Part shown: positions 49,893 through 50,871 of the stretch, one piece after another | Position numbering within the stretch: position 1 is the first letter of the stretch | How the letters are laid out: each line of letters begins with the position of its first letter | Source of the DNA: Microglena sp. YARC | Lineage: Eukaryota > Chlorophyta > Chlorophyceae > Chlamydomonadales > Chlamydomonadaceae | Length of the DNA stretch: 64,000 bases | Direction of reading: 5' to 3' | Assembly (NCBI GenBank): GCA_022414725.1 | Contig: CM039467.1 | Span: 17,306,011-17,370,010, forward strand | Notes under the pieces: generated by a model | The model's database searches: none | Seen by the model: only the letters and a program-made list of their open reading frames with translations | What the model was told of the DNA's origin: nothing | Made by a program: the position numbers and the translations under genes

Positions 49893-50871
49893 ATGTACTT
49901 GCCAACCATTTGCACGTGGTATGCTGTTCTGGCAGATACTTCTGTACAGCCCATCCCAAACCTTTAGTGCAACAATGCGTATGTACATGCATACACACTC
50001 TGACGTTTGGAAGTCAATGAACTCATGTTCATATTTATCCCTCCCATAGAAATGCACATAACACTGACCAAACACGAAAACACACAGCCATACACCAACC
50101 CCAACGCGCATATGCAAGCATATCAACACTCGACCCCCCCCACCCAACCAACCAAACACCTACACACGCACATCCCCCATCACATACCCACACATGTGCA
50201 CATGTACACAAAAACACCCTGCCAGCCACCCAATAACACCACCTTAGCCAGTTTTTGTCTACCGGCACACCCTACAGCAATTAATCCTTACCAAGCAAAA
50301 TGAGTCCACGACTAAATGCTGCATATGTGTGAGCCCTTGTGCACATGGACACACAAGTTTGGGCTTGCCCCTACCTTCTTCACCCTCAGGAGCACCATCT
50401 GCACCCTCCCCTCCCTCTGCTGCTTCCCCCTGGGCAGGATCTTCTTGATGCTCTTCTTCCGTCCTGAAAACAGACCGCGAACATTTGTAAGTCGAAAGTT
50501 GTGGTGAAGAAGACGCATAGTTGGCGTGGACCCGGGACCCCACGTCAAAGAGTGGGAGCAACACATGTCAACAGCATCAAGACAGGAGTGTTCGTTCTGT
50601 ACAACCTGGGGGCTTCGTGCAGCTCTTCGACTTGGATGGTCGTTTTTTCCAAGGTCAACATCAGGGCCGAAGCTTCGCCTGCGAGTGGAGACACGAACGT
50701 TGGCATACATTCGATGGACAAACAGATGCGATAGGCTGAACTACCTCCATCAAGAAAGTCTGTAATCGGCTGGGCGCCTTCCTCAAGCATCTCGTTGAAG
50801 AGCTCCTCACTAACGCCCAGCCCCTTGCATGCCTTCTCCTTAATCCAATCCAGGCGCATTGCCTCCGCCAT
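281..50871 (-). CDS. DNAH10: Axonemal inner-arm dynein heavy chain, DNAH10 / I1-alpha type (gene level, 43 exons, 3' end off window)
   Basis: This is the motor heavy chain of a ciliary inner dynein arm. It hydrolyses ATP at the AAA ring and walks on the B-tubule of the axoneme. Joined exons total about 13.2 kb (roughly 4,400 codons) of the about 4,500-4,700 usual for the family. Order: acidic Ala/Pro/Glu-rich N-terminus (exons 2-3), tail DHC_N1 (4-13), linker (14-20), AAA1 [13 protein letters not shown]2 [11 protein letters not shown]3 [11 protein letters not shown]4 GVGGSGKQ, stalk and microtubule-binding domain (30-34), AAA5, AAA6, C-terminal domain (to exon 43). Stretches such as [33 protein letters not shown] and [17 protein letters not shown] match animal DNAH10 better than other dynein classes (comparison from memory, not a search). 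Phases agree across nearly all junctions. Exons 10, 16-18 and 21-24 contain frameshifts. Alternative: another single-headed inner-arm class, unlikely given these matches. Confidence 0.93.
839..1030 (-). CDS. DNAH10: Dynein exon 42, C-terminal domain
   Basis: 64 codons, phase 0/0: [46 protein letters not shown]. Two 5' echoes lie upstream. Confidence 0.97.
1031..1932 (-). repeat. Intron 41 with exon-edge echoes
   Basis: Two copies of exon 42's first ~75-85 bases with acceptor (1100-1194 and 1306-1383) and one copy of exon 41's 3' end and donor (1772-1850). An inverted-repeat element sits between them. Confidence 0.88.
1444..1630. mobile_element. Miniature inverted-repeat element, CAGGGTA family (187 bases)
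   Basis: Ends CAGGGTACTTCAAA and (reverse) CAGGGTAATTCAAA form terminal inverted repeats. The inside is GCGC-rich. No coding capacity. Related elements lie at 51341-51450 and 51697-51806. Confidence 0.65.
1933..2193 (-). CDS. DNAH10: Dynein exon 41, C-terminal domain
   Basis: 87 codons: [39 protein letters not shown] and [10 protein letters not shown]. Acceptor CCCTAG|GTTGTG. Confidence 0.97.
2194..2944. repeat. Intron 40: poly-G tract and exon 40 3' echo
   Basis: Poly-G at about 2207-2230, a copy of exon 40's donor edge at 2780-2860, and the inverted exon 4 fragment listed separately. Confidence 0.8.
2383..2512 (+). pseudogene. Displaced inverted copy of dynein exon 4 (5' half with acceptor)
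   Basis: On the plus strand, opposite to the gene, a polypyrimidine tract and CCCAG are followed by [20 protein letters not shown] and [18 protein letters not shown]. It matches exon 4 (46862-47086) with few changes and stops where the poly-C of an exon 4 echo would begin. It lies about 44 kb from its source. Confidence 0.9.
2945..3246 (-). CDS. DNAH10: Dynein exon 40, AAA6 to C-terminal domain
   Basis: 302 bases: [56 protein letters not shown] and [20 protein letters not shown]. Confidence 0.97.
3247..3974 (-). repeat. Intron 39 with exon 40 and exon 39 echoes
   Basis: Four partial copies of exon 40's 5' edge (around 3325, 3395-3470, 3530, 3590) separated by GGGTT repeats, and one exon 39 donor-edge copy at 3790-3850. 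Confidence 0.82.
3700..3785 (+). mobile_element. Short retroposon-like repeat ending in (TTTA)n, family 2
   Basis: Shares 'ggcgtactatttattta' and the upstream 'ggcccc..ca.cacgcctt' with copies at 7655-7738, 10345-10425 (reverse), 32820-33360 (arrayed) and 37745-37815 (reverse). The (TTTA)n tail suggests retroposition. Confidence 0.55.
3975..4367 (-). CDS. DNAH10: Dynein exon 39, AAA6
   Basis: 393 bases: [36 protein letters not shown] ('KLL--R--R-DR'), [18 protein letters not shown] and [10 protein letters not shown]. Confidence 0.96.
4368..5641 (-). repeat. Intron 38 with exon 39 and exon 38 echoes
   Basis: Two copies of exon 39's first ~100 bases (4457-4565 and 4648-4760). Several copies of exon 38's donor edge (5135-5225, about 5370-5390, 5450-5475) lie within a Q/N-reading TTGGTTG repeat. 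Confidence 0.82.
4797..4964. mobile_element. Miniature inverted-repeat element, GACGCGTC family (168 bases)
   Basis: Termini CGACGCGTCGCAAA and the reverse of ACGCGTCACAAA pair. An inverted copy of the same 168-base length lies at 59272-59439, and a fragment at about 30600-30660. Non-coding. Confidence 0.7.
5642..6023 (-). CDS. DNAH10: Dynein exon 38, AAA6
   Basis: 382 bases: [53 protein letters not shown] and [14 protein letters not shown]. All are standard AAA6 blocks. Confidence 0.96.
6540..6690 (+). mobile_element. SINE-like repeat, family 1
   Basis: Contains the 'aactcagggcccc', 'aaatgattgtt' and 'cctatttggcc...cctggactg' blocks found at 17625-17700, 18563-18723, 21640-21733, 22560-22700 (reverse) and 22862-23010 (reverse). 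Confidence 0.6.
6693..6870. mobile_element. Inverted-repeat miniature element, CGTCGC family
   Basis: Aligns in reverse with 13738-13918 and 37171-37320; 8803-8885 is an internally deleted copy. Shared blocks: 'gcagcgtcgc', 'attggcggag.gtgttggc' and 'cgaccgttggctgac'. No ORF. Confidence 0.6.
7352..7597 (-). CDS. DNAH10: Dynein exon 37, AAA5-AAA6 linker helices
   Basis: 82 codons: [39 protein letters not shown] and [18 protein letters not shown] ('LE-LLR-L----GNILD---L--TL---K'). Confidence 0.96.
7598..7922 (-). repeat. Intron 36: exon 36 3' echo and two retroposon tails
   Basis: Exon 36's donor edge is copied at 7738-7830. A family-1 SINE tail (7617-7660) and a family-2 repeat (7655-7738) adjoin it. 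Confidence 0.75.
7923..8216 (-). CDS. DNAH10: Dynein exon 36, AAA5
   Basis: 98 codons, intact: [40 protein letters not shown] and [20 protein letters not shown]. Donor ACAG|GTCCGT is weak. Confidence 0.96.
8217..9069 (-). repeat. Intron 35: exon 36 and exon 35 echoes
   Basis: Three copies of exon 36's 5' edge (8295-8365, 8455-8525, 8615-8660), each followed by GGTGGGTGTGTAGGGG. Two copies of exon 35's donor edge (8740-8770, 8885-8925). The deleted CGTCGC element is at 8803-8885. Confidence 0.82.
9070..9353 (-). CDS. DNAH10: Dynein exon 35, AAA5
   Basis: 284 bases: [59 protein letters not shown] and [16 protein letters not shown]. The 'GLP-D-LS-QNG' segment is AAA5; wording is DNAH10-like. 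Confidence 0.96.
9354..9973. repeat. Intron 34: G-rich and (TG)n repeats
   Basis: Copies of 'caggtgggtggtgatagtctgttagggtaagg' (in parts) at 9370, 9490, 9560, with long (TG)n and poly-G runs. No echo as clear as elsewhere, although the unit starts at the acceptor side of exon 35. Confidence 0.7.
9974..10148 (-). CDS. DNAH10: Dynein exon 34, CC2 end and AAA5 entry
   Basis: 175 bases: [20 protein letters not shown] ('R---A--LI-GL--E--RW'), then [16 protein letters not shown], the dynein 'GD-L---AF-SY-G' motif. Confidence 0.93.
10149..11294 (-). repeat. Intron 33: exon 33 3' echoes and GTTAGT minisatellite
   Basis: Copies of exon 33's 3' end with donor at 11110-11250, 10925-11060, 10800-10860 and 10520-10565. 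A (GTTAGTTATAGT)n-like array spans 10565-10790. A partial exon 34 5' copy is at 10215-10290 and a reversed family-2 repeat at 10345-10425. Confidence 0.85.
11295..11579 (-). CDS. DNAH10: Dynein exon 33, microtubule-binding domain and CC2
   Basis: 95 codons: [20 protein letters not shown] ('L--WV-A---Y--V---V-PK' block), then CC2 coiled coil to [10 protein letters not shown]. Confidence 0.95.
11580..12696 (-). repeat. Intron 32: exon 32 3' echoes (unit ~112 bases) and (GGAT)n
   Basis: Donor-edge copies at about 12211, 12384, 12496 and 12608, each followed by 'caaaatggaaacaaaaac'. GGATG/GATG repeats run 12000-12170 and a G/T-rich tract 11585-11910. Confidence 0.87.
12697..13038 (-). CDS. DNAH10: Dynein exon 32, stalk and microtubule-binding domain
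   Basis: 114 codons. Helix with [20 protein letters not shown], then microtubule-binding region [20 protein letters not shown] and VILRG, then [16 protein letters not shown]. Four 3' echoes follow in the intron. Confidence 0.95.
13039..13318 (+). pseudogene. Inverted copy of dynein exon 30 with acceptor
   Basis: On the plus strand at 13186-13283, CCCCTACTGCACCTTCAG is followed by [19 protein letters not shown] and INNY, then TTTAGGG repeats. It is the reverse of the authentic exon at 14011-14116, with minor changes. Confidence 0.9.
13319..13486 (-). CDS. DNAH10: Dynein exon 31, stalk coiled coil CC1
   Basis: 56 codons, phase 0/0: [20 protein letters not shown] ('RL-GGL-KL' start of CC1), then heptad-rich helix. 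Confidence 0.94.
13487..14010 (-). repeat. Intron 30: GATG minisatellite, CGTCGC element, donor-edge repeats
   Basis: GGAT/GATA minisatellite 13490-13730; a miniature element 13738-13918; then five ~28-base tandem copies of the exon 30 donor junction (ACACACCTGGCCACACATAT) at 13922-14010. Confidence 0.8.
14011..14116 (-). CDS. DNAH10: Dynein exon 30, AAA4-stalk
   Basis: 106 bases: [20 protein letters not shown], the 'YVTPK-YLDFI' dynein motif before stalk helix CC1. An inverted copy lies in the next intron (13186-13283). Confidence 0.95.
14117..14617. repeat. Intron 29: TTTAGGG-type interstitial repeats
   Basis: Many TTTAGGG and degenerate copies (14150-14270, 14440-14570) alternate with 'tgctgaccagccaagtcctgaccagc' repeats. 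The intron starts GTAGGGGGAAGCTGGTCAG in the sense strand. Confidence 0.8.
14618..15743 (-). CDS. DNAH10: Dynein exon 29, AAA4
   Basis: The longest exon, 1,126 bases, intact. [18 protein letters not shown], then [13 protein letters not shown], the AAA4 P-loop [33 protein letters not shown] (Walker B), [20 protein letters not shown] and [18 protein letters not shown]. Exit toward the stalk: VHQSVRTF. Donor TTCAG|GTAGGGGG. Confidence 0.97.
15744..16363 (-). repeat. Intron 28: GTTAGAG repeat and exon 28 3' echo
   Basis: (GAGGTTAGTTA)n at 15786-15905; exon 28's last ~100 bases with donor copied at 16030-16140; C/A-rich tract 16150-16360. Confidence 0.85.
16364..16604 (-). CDS. DNAH10: Dynein exon 28, AAA3-AAA4
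   Basis: 241 bases: [20 protein letters not shown] (MGPPGGGRN motif) and [20 protein letters not shown] 3' echo lies at 16030-16140. Confidence 0.95.
16605..17386 (-). repeat. Intron 27: four exon 27 3' echoes, (TATG)n, SINE tail
   Basis: Donor-edge copies (RKGLYDRGK region) at 16990-17060, 17090-17160, 17180-17260 and 17285-17370. (TATG)n at 16665-16900 abuts a reversed family-1 tail (16898-16935). Confidence 0.88.
17387..17591 (-). CDS. DNAH10: Dynein exon 27, AAA3 Walker B
   Basis: 205 bases: [20 protein letters not shown] then [20 protein letters not shown], the canonical AAA3 segment. Four donor-side echoes at 16990-17370. Confidence 0.96.
17592..19325. repeat. Intron 26: exon 27 echo, exon 20 fragment array, SINE copies
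   Basis: Exon 27 acceptor edge copied at 17690-17770; nine ~90-base units with an exon 20 fragment at 17770-18535 (separate finding); family-1 copies at 17625-17700 and 18563-18723; three extra tail copies to 18890; exon 26 donor edge at 19137-19165 within (TG)n and poly-G. Confidence 0.87.
18563..18723 (+). mobile_element. SINE-like repeat, family 1, best copy
   Basis: About 160 bases ending 'cctacccctggactgtaac' followed by ATAC repeats. The 3' tail is then repeated three more times (18746-18885), each followed by ATAC-type bases. No A/B boxes in this copy's head. Confidence 0.65.
19326..19777 (-). CDS. DNAH10: Dynein exon 26, AAA3
   Basis: 452 bases, intact. Starts [16 protein letters not shown]; contains [15 protein letters not shown] and the AAA3 P-loop [15 protein letters not shown]; ends [10 protein letters not shown]. 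Confidence 0.95.
19778..20426 (-). repeat. Intron 25: two exon 26 5' echoes in (TG)n
   Basis: Copies of exon 26's first ~95 bases at 19915-20010 and 20128-20215 ([12 protein letters not shown] readable), separated by GTGTGTGAG-type repeats. Confidence 0.88.
20427..20607 (-). CDS. DNAH10: Dynein exon 25, AAA2-AAA3 link
   Basis: 181 bases, intact: [19 protein letters not shown] then [18 protein letters not shown]. Eight echoes of its 5' edge follow upstream in transcript order (20640-21420), with one more inverted. Confidence 0.93.
20608..21886 (-). repeat. Intron 24: exon 25 5' echoes (direct and inverted)
   Basis: Direct copies of acceptor plus [10 protein letters not shown] at about 20660, 20763, 20868, 20972, 21060, 21205 and 21360, unit about 105 bases; one inverted copy at 21533-21590. 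A family-1 repeat lies at 21640-21733, followed by (ATAC)n. Confidence 0.88.
21887..22463 (-). CDS. DNAH10: Dynein exon 24, AAA2
   Basis: [20 protein letters not shown] then P-loop GQTGGGKT near 22395; indel-rich to about 22270; then [39 protein letters not shown] (Walker B) and [16 protein letters not shown]; after one extra [21 protein letters not shown]. Donor TTAG|GTGCGT. Confidence 0.85.
22464..22989 (-). repeat. Intron 23: two reversed SINE-like copies and exon 23 end copy
   Basis: Family-1 repeats in reverse at 22560-22700 and 22862-23010, each beginning 'gttacagtccagg' next to (TATG)n. A copy of exon 23's 3' edge lies at 22690-22745. Confidence 0.75.
22990..23407 (-). CDS. DNAH10: Dynein exon 23, AAA1-AAA2, many indels, 3' end unclear
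   Basis: [19 protein letters not shown], then [35 protein letters not shown] and [19 protein letters not shown] in changing frames. The 3' end runs into a SINE-like repeat with no clear donor. A second copy of the end (DLAEN then the same flank) lies at 22690-22745. Confidence 0.7.
23408..24099 (-). repeat. Intron 22: three exon 23 5' echoes in G/T-rich DNA
   Basis: Copies of the acceptor plus FSEGFDSA region at 23485-23545, 23648-23700 and 23800-23865. Spacers are GTGTG-rich. Confidence 0.87.
24100..24322 (-). CDS. DNAH10: Dynein exon 22, AAA1 large domain, frameshifts near 3' end
   Basis: [19 protein letters not shown] then [20 protein letters not shown] and NPGYA (sensor region). After NELP the frame shifts; DNLKAL is readable in the next. 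Donor HLEQ|GTGCGA. Confidence 0.82.
24323..26037 (-). repeat. Intron 21: ten exon 21 3' echoes with poly-C (sense poly-G)
   Basis: Copies of the [10 protein letters not shown] edge with donor at about 25303, 25371, 25442, 25556, 25632, 25706, 25768, 25834, 25905 and 25969, unit about 65-110 bases, each with a C-run of 10-40. Upstream, 24470-25140 holds repeats including partial exon 22 edges near 24620. Confidence 0.9.
26038..26255 (-). CDS. DNAH10: Dynein exon 21, AAA1 P-loop and Walker B, several indels
   Basis: Carries the principal ATPase site: Walker [11 protein letters not shown] near 26205, and Walker B region CFDEFNRIE at the 3' end, in different frames. At least four single-base indels separate them. 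Donor GAAG|GTGTGT gives phase 1, matching exon 22 (NRIE-EVLSVV). The intron echoes read GAG instead of GAAG. Confidence 0.8.
26256..27121. repeat. Intron 20: GTGGGGGAAG repeats, TTTAGGG runs, exon 20 3' echoes
   Basis: AGTGAGTGTGGGGGGAAG tandem repeats 26290-26570; TTTAGGG-like 26600-26715; exon 20 donor-edge copies at about 26728-26765 and 26913-26950. Confidence 0.75.
27122..27242 (-). CDS. DNAH10: Dynein exon 20, linker-AAA1 junction
   Basis: 121 bases: [20 protein letters not shown] then [17 protein letters not shown], the 'GLNGRLV-TPLTDR-Y-TL' start of AAA1. Its first ~28 bases recur nine times at 17770-18530, about 9 kb downstream in the gene. Confidence 0.94.
27469..27715 (-). CDS. 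DNAH10: Dynein exon 19, linker C-terminal part
   Basis: 247 bases, intact. [20 protein letters not shown] and [14 protein letters not shown] are linker-to-AAA1 hallmarks. Acceptor ACAG|GCGAG, donor CAGCAG|GTATGT. Confidence 0.95.
27716..29003 (-). repeat. Intron 18: exon 19 5' echo, exon 18 3' echoes, GGTTGGGTGG repeats
   Basis: Exon 19 start copied at 27925-28035; exon 18 end copied at 28275-28400 and 28490-28580; GTTGGATGGGTTGGG repeats 28590-28960. Also short intron 19 (27243-27468) has one exon 19 donor-edge copy at 27285-27320. Confidence 0.85.
29004..29322 (-). CDS. DNAH10: Dynein exon 18, linker, two one-base insertions; possible GC donor
   Basis: EHMLKLF then [38 protein letters not shown] and KWIGDNLGM, then [11 protein letters not shown] in another frame. 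One extra T (CTCTTTCGAC) and one extra G (ATGGGTGACC) restore the frame when removed. The join to exon 19 works only at TTCAG|GCGAGT, a GC donor. Confidence 0.83.
29323..30039 (-). repeat. Intron 17: exon 17 3' echoes and exon 18 5' echo
   Basis: Four copies of the [14 protein letters not shown] edge with donor (about 29650-29740, 29750-29840, 29855-29930, 29940-30020). Exon 18's start is copied at 29405-29445. Confidence 0.88.
30040..30226 (-). CDS. DNAH10: Dynein exon 17, linker, damaged 3' half
   Basis: Reads [10 protein letters not shown] ... [18 protein letters not shown], then shifts frame before FFFISDDE. The attached 3' end has extra bases and an insertion of about 20 bases near 30060-30075. 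The next echo copies (for example 29860-29925) hold an intact version reading [20 protein letters not shown] up to a donor. Confidence 0.75.
30227..31122 (-). repeat. Intron 16: G-rich block, element fragment, exon 16 3' echoes
   Basis: GC-rich GGGGGGAGCGC repeats 30360-30590; fragment of the GACGCGTC element at 30600-30660; exon 16 donor-edge copies near 30822-30875 and 30970-31030, each followed by GTAGGGG-type intron start. Confidence 0.82.
31123..31834 (-). CDS. DNAH10: Dynein exon 16, linker, at least three frameshifts
   Basis: Conserved linker sequence runs through three frames: [18 protein letters not shown] to TSQDFDMDP, then [19 protein letters not shown] to DLGKYMKG, then [18 protein letters not shown] through [20 protein letters not shown] to NVLDACR. 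The first break (about 31640) is explained by one missing A in CCAAAGACT; others lie at 31380-31460. Donor GCAG|GTAGGGGG. Confidence 0.82.
31835..33375 (-). repeat. Intron 15: exon 15 3' array fused to family-2 repeats, exon 16 echo
   Basis: Six donor-edge copies of exon 15 (about 32752, 32858, 32962, 33066, 33170, 33274; unit ~105 bases), five or six carrying 'cataaggcgtactatttattta'. Exon 16's 5' end is copied at 31905-32012. Palindromic CATATGATATC cluster 32535-32700. Confidence 0.9.
32140..32460 (-). mobile_element. tRNA-derived SINE-like element
   Basis: On the minus strand, an A-box-like TGGTGTAGTGG (32448-32458) and a perfect B box GGTTCGACTCC (32404-32414) are 33 bases apart. The D-arm hairpin TTGGTGT/ACACCAA and T stem GGGGG/CCCCC form, but no anticodon stem does. 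The far end (32146-32180) matches the family-1 SINE tail. Confidence 0.65.
33376..33665 (-). CDS. DNAH10: Dynein exon 15, linker
   Basis: 290 bases: [20 protein letters not shown], then [20 protein letters not shown] (the 'LF---I--YP-L' linker motif), ending in [13 protein letters not shown]. About nine acceptor-side and six donor-side echoes surround it. Confidence 0.93.
33666..34806 (-). repeat. Intron 14: about nine exon 15 5' echoes
   Basis: Acceptor plus YKSGGPGL region, progressively diverging away from the exon (33700-34690, unit 85-160 bases). 'atgcaacatagaacgttatgaat' links the units. Confidence 0.9.
34807..35327 (-). CDS. DNAH10: Dynein exon 14, linker entry
   Basis: 521 bases from [19 protein letters not shown] to EYTQAMHD. 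Mostly helical, with [18 protein letters not shown], the DHC_N2-preceding helix. No breaks. Confidence 0.94.
35328..36198 (-). repeat. Intron 13: exon 14 5' echo and exon 13 3' echoes
   Basis: Exon 14 start copied at 35434-35495; exon 13 donor edge copied at 35826-35905, 36010-36090 and partly 35590-35660, unit ~182 bases. Confidence 0.88.
36199..36387 (-). CDS. DNAH10: Dynein exon 13, tail/linker boundary
   Basis: 63 codons, phase 0/0: [15 protein letters not shown] ... [20 protein letters not shown], the 'W-----LW--DK---L-KF' dynein motif. Both edges have multiple echoes. Confidence 0.94.
36388..37876 (-). repeat. Intron 12: six exon 13 5' echoes plus elements
   Basis: Copies of acceptor plus [18 protein letters not shown] at 36560-36630, 36675-36740, 36775-36835, 36865-36930, 37075-37150 and partly 37375-37425. 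CGTCGC element 37171-37320; reversed family-2 repeat 37745-37815; poly-G 37830-37865. Confidence 0.88.
37877..38044 (-). CDS. DNAH10: Dynein exon 12, tail
   Basis: 56 codons, phase 0/0. [19 protein letters not shown] and [14 protein letters not shown] match the DNAH10 'F-RWM-G-C' and 'FY-D---NP' segments. Confidence 0.93.
38045..38473 (-). repeat. Intron 11: exon 12 5' echoes
   Basis: Two clear copies of the exon 12 acceptor edge (38103-38150 and 38252-38300), with G-rich spacers, and exon 11 donor-edge traces at 38360-38380. Confidence 0.85.
38474..38935 (-). CDS. DNAH10: Dynein exon 11, tail
   Basis: 154 codons, phase 0/0, intact. Contains [20 protein letters not shown] and [19 protein letters not shown], the '(V)[14 protein letters not shown]' tail block. 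Confidence 0.95.
38936..39401. other. Intron 10, no recognisable repeats beyond (TG)n
   Basis: 466 bases. (TGTG/TATG)n next to exon 11 (38940-38990); the remainder is ordinary sequence in which I see no echo or known element. Confidence 0.6.
39402..39577 (-). CDS. DNAH10: Dynein exon 10, tail, one-base frameshift
   Basis: Begins [20 protein letters not shown] and reaches HILNWNS, then shifts frame; the other frame continues [18 protein letters not shown]. 176 bases where 177 would keep phase 0/0, so one base seems missing near 39470 (a GC-rich CCGCGAGGG stretch). Sequencing error or real mutation. Confidence 0.75.
39578..40373 (-). repeat. Intron 9: exon 9 3' echoes with CCCTAGG repeats
   Basis: Donor-edge copies at 40195-40260, 40018-40080, 39868-39930 and weakly 39665-39700, spaced by 'ccccagcccctaggtaccc' repeats. 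Confidence 0.87.
40374..40519 (-). CDS. DNAH10: Dynein exon 9, tail
   Basis: 146 bases. [20 protein letters not shown] then [19 protein letters not shown] matches the dynein 'E-YLD-LGF-IPE-A-NVALQE' block. The intron before it ends with the same 13 bases (AACTTCCATGCAG) that end exon 8. Confidence 0.94.
40520..41159 (-). repeat. Intron 8: exon 9 5' echoes and exon 8 3' echo
   Basis: Four acceptor-edge copies of exon 9 (40557-40600, 40637-40672, 40705-40740, 40795-40815) and one ~90-base copy of exon 8's 3' end with donor (40936-41030). Confidence 0.88.
41160..41336 (-). CDS. DNAH10: Dynein exon 8, tail
   Basis: 177 bases ending [11 protein letters not shown], phase 1. The exact 5' edge is uncertain: the acceptor here reads CACACGAG|ATTGG, whereas four upstream echoes read CACAG|AGATTGGCC, giving EIGQNME, which fits the family better. 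A pair of compensating base errors is likely. Confidence 0.88.
41337..42403 (-). repeat. Intron 7: four exon 8 5' echoes and a 14-15-base minisatellite
   Basis: Exon 8 acceptor-edge copies at about 41470, 41645, 41815 and 41995 (unit ~170 bases), and (GTACAGATAGCATGGAT)n at 42050-42370. Confidence 0.88.
42404..42705 (-). CDS. DNAH10: Dynein exon 7, tail
   Basis: 302 bases, phases fit exons 6 and 8. Reads [18 protein letters not shown], then a segment ending [19 protein letters not shown], the dynein PP-AG-I-W-RSL tail motif. Confidence 0.93.
42706..43436 (-). repeat. Intron 6: five exon 6 3' echoes (unit ~113 bases)
   Basis: Donor-edge copies ([15 protein letters not shown]) near 42835, 42955, 43067, 43180 and 43290; each keeps a GTAGG/GTATG donor and about 60 bases of exon. 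Confidence 0.92.
43437..43789 (-). CDS. DNAH10: Dynein exon 6, DHC_N1 tail
   Basis: 353 bases, phase 0 to 2. [20 protein letters not shown] and [14 protein letters not shown] are standard tail motifs. Acceptor CCCTAG|GTGCG, donor ACAAG|GTATG. The 3' end is echoed five times in the next intron. Confidence 0.95.
43790..44613 (-). repeat. Intron 5: exon 6 5' echo, G-rich repeats, displaced exon 8 edge
   Basis: Exon 6's first ~75 bases are copied at 43878-43952. 'gtgatggggaggtgatgggg' repeats fill 43960-44330. An exon 8 acceptor edge appears at 44362-44412. Confidence 0.85.
44614..45030 (-). CDS. DNAH10: Dynein exon 5, DHC_N1 tail
   Basis: 139 codons, phase 0/0, intact. Contains [14 protein letters not shown] and [18 protein letters not shown], conserved in the dynein tail where the heavy chain meets its partner and intermediate chains. 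Confidence 0.95.
45031..46861 (-). repeat. Intron 4: 357-base higher-order array of exon 4 donor edges
   Basis: Eight copies of the [10 protein letters not shown] edge (about 45454, 45626, 45796, 45979, 46153, 46336, 46512, 46690). Long copies alternate with copies missing 12 bases, giving a period near 357. Spacers are CCACACCCAGCCACCCA. Confidence 0.93.
46862..47086 (-). CDS. DNAH10: Dynein exon 4, DHC_N1 start
   Basis: 75 codons, phase 0 on both sides, from [19 protein letters not shown] to [27 protein letters not shown] is the best single DNAH10 signature. Both edges of this exon are multiplied in the flanking introns, and its first half recurs inverted at 2383-2512. Confidence 0.95.
47087..48552 (-). 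repeat. Intron 3: exon 4 5' echoes and exon 3 3' array
   Basis: Acceptor-edge copies of exon 4 at 47240-47300, 47428-47550 and 47645-47695. Seven ~62-base units at 47870-48260 hold GACTCACCGCCAGTGTGG, a diverged exon 3 donor edge. Another repeat pair is at 48290-48350 and 48505-48550. Confidence 0.85.
48553..49193 (-). CDS. DNAH10: Dynein exon 3, Ala/Pro/Glu repeats and start of tail
   Basis: 641 bases, 213 codons. The first ~75 residues are low-complexity APPAEGE-type repeats, lineage-specific in look. Then comes a conserved tail segment ([20 protein letters not shown] ... [12 protein letters not shown] ... LNGDVTLL) that aligns with the DNAH10 N-terminus before the DHC_N1 domain. Donor is GTTG|GTGAGT. 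Confidence 0.88.
49194..50374. repeat. Intron 2: (GAT)n and a palindromic ATATCGTACAAT array
   Basis: (GAT)n 49240-49345; about three ~100-base units rich in GTACGATAT and TATATTGATATAT at 49545-49890; (AT)n 49860-49890. No exon echo seen. Confidence 0.75.
50375..50463 (-). CDS. DNAH10: Dynein exon 2, acidic N-terminal linker
   Basis: Acceptor TTTTCAG|GACGG and donor GAAG|GTAGGG. The Glu/Gly/Ala-rich frame ([17 protein letters not shown]) joins in phase to exon 3, which continues the same composition. The entry phase does not fit exon 1. Confidence 0.6.
50745..50871 (-). CDS. DNAH10: Dynein exon 1, start codon
   Basis: The ATG is at 50871 and begins [19 protein letters not shown]. The exon ends at GGAG|GTAGTT. 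It is 127 bases, so it ends in phase 1, but the acidic frame of exon 2 needs phase 2. Either a one-base error or an unrecognised splice choice lies here. The start was chosen because it is the first ATG of an open frame preceding the recognisable N-terminal exons. Confidence 0.6.
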
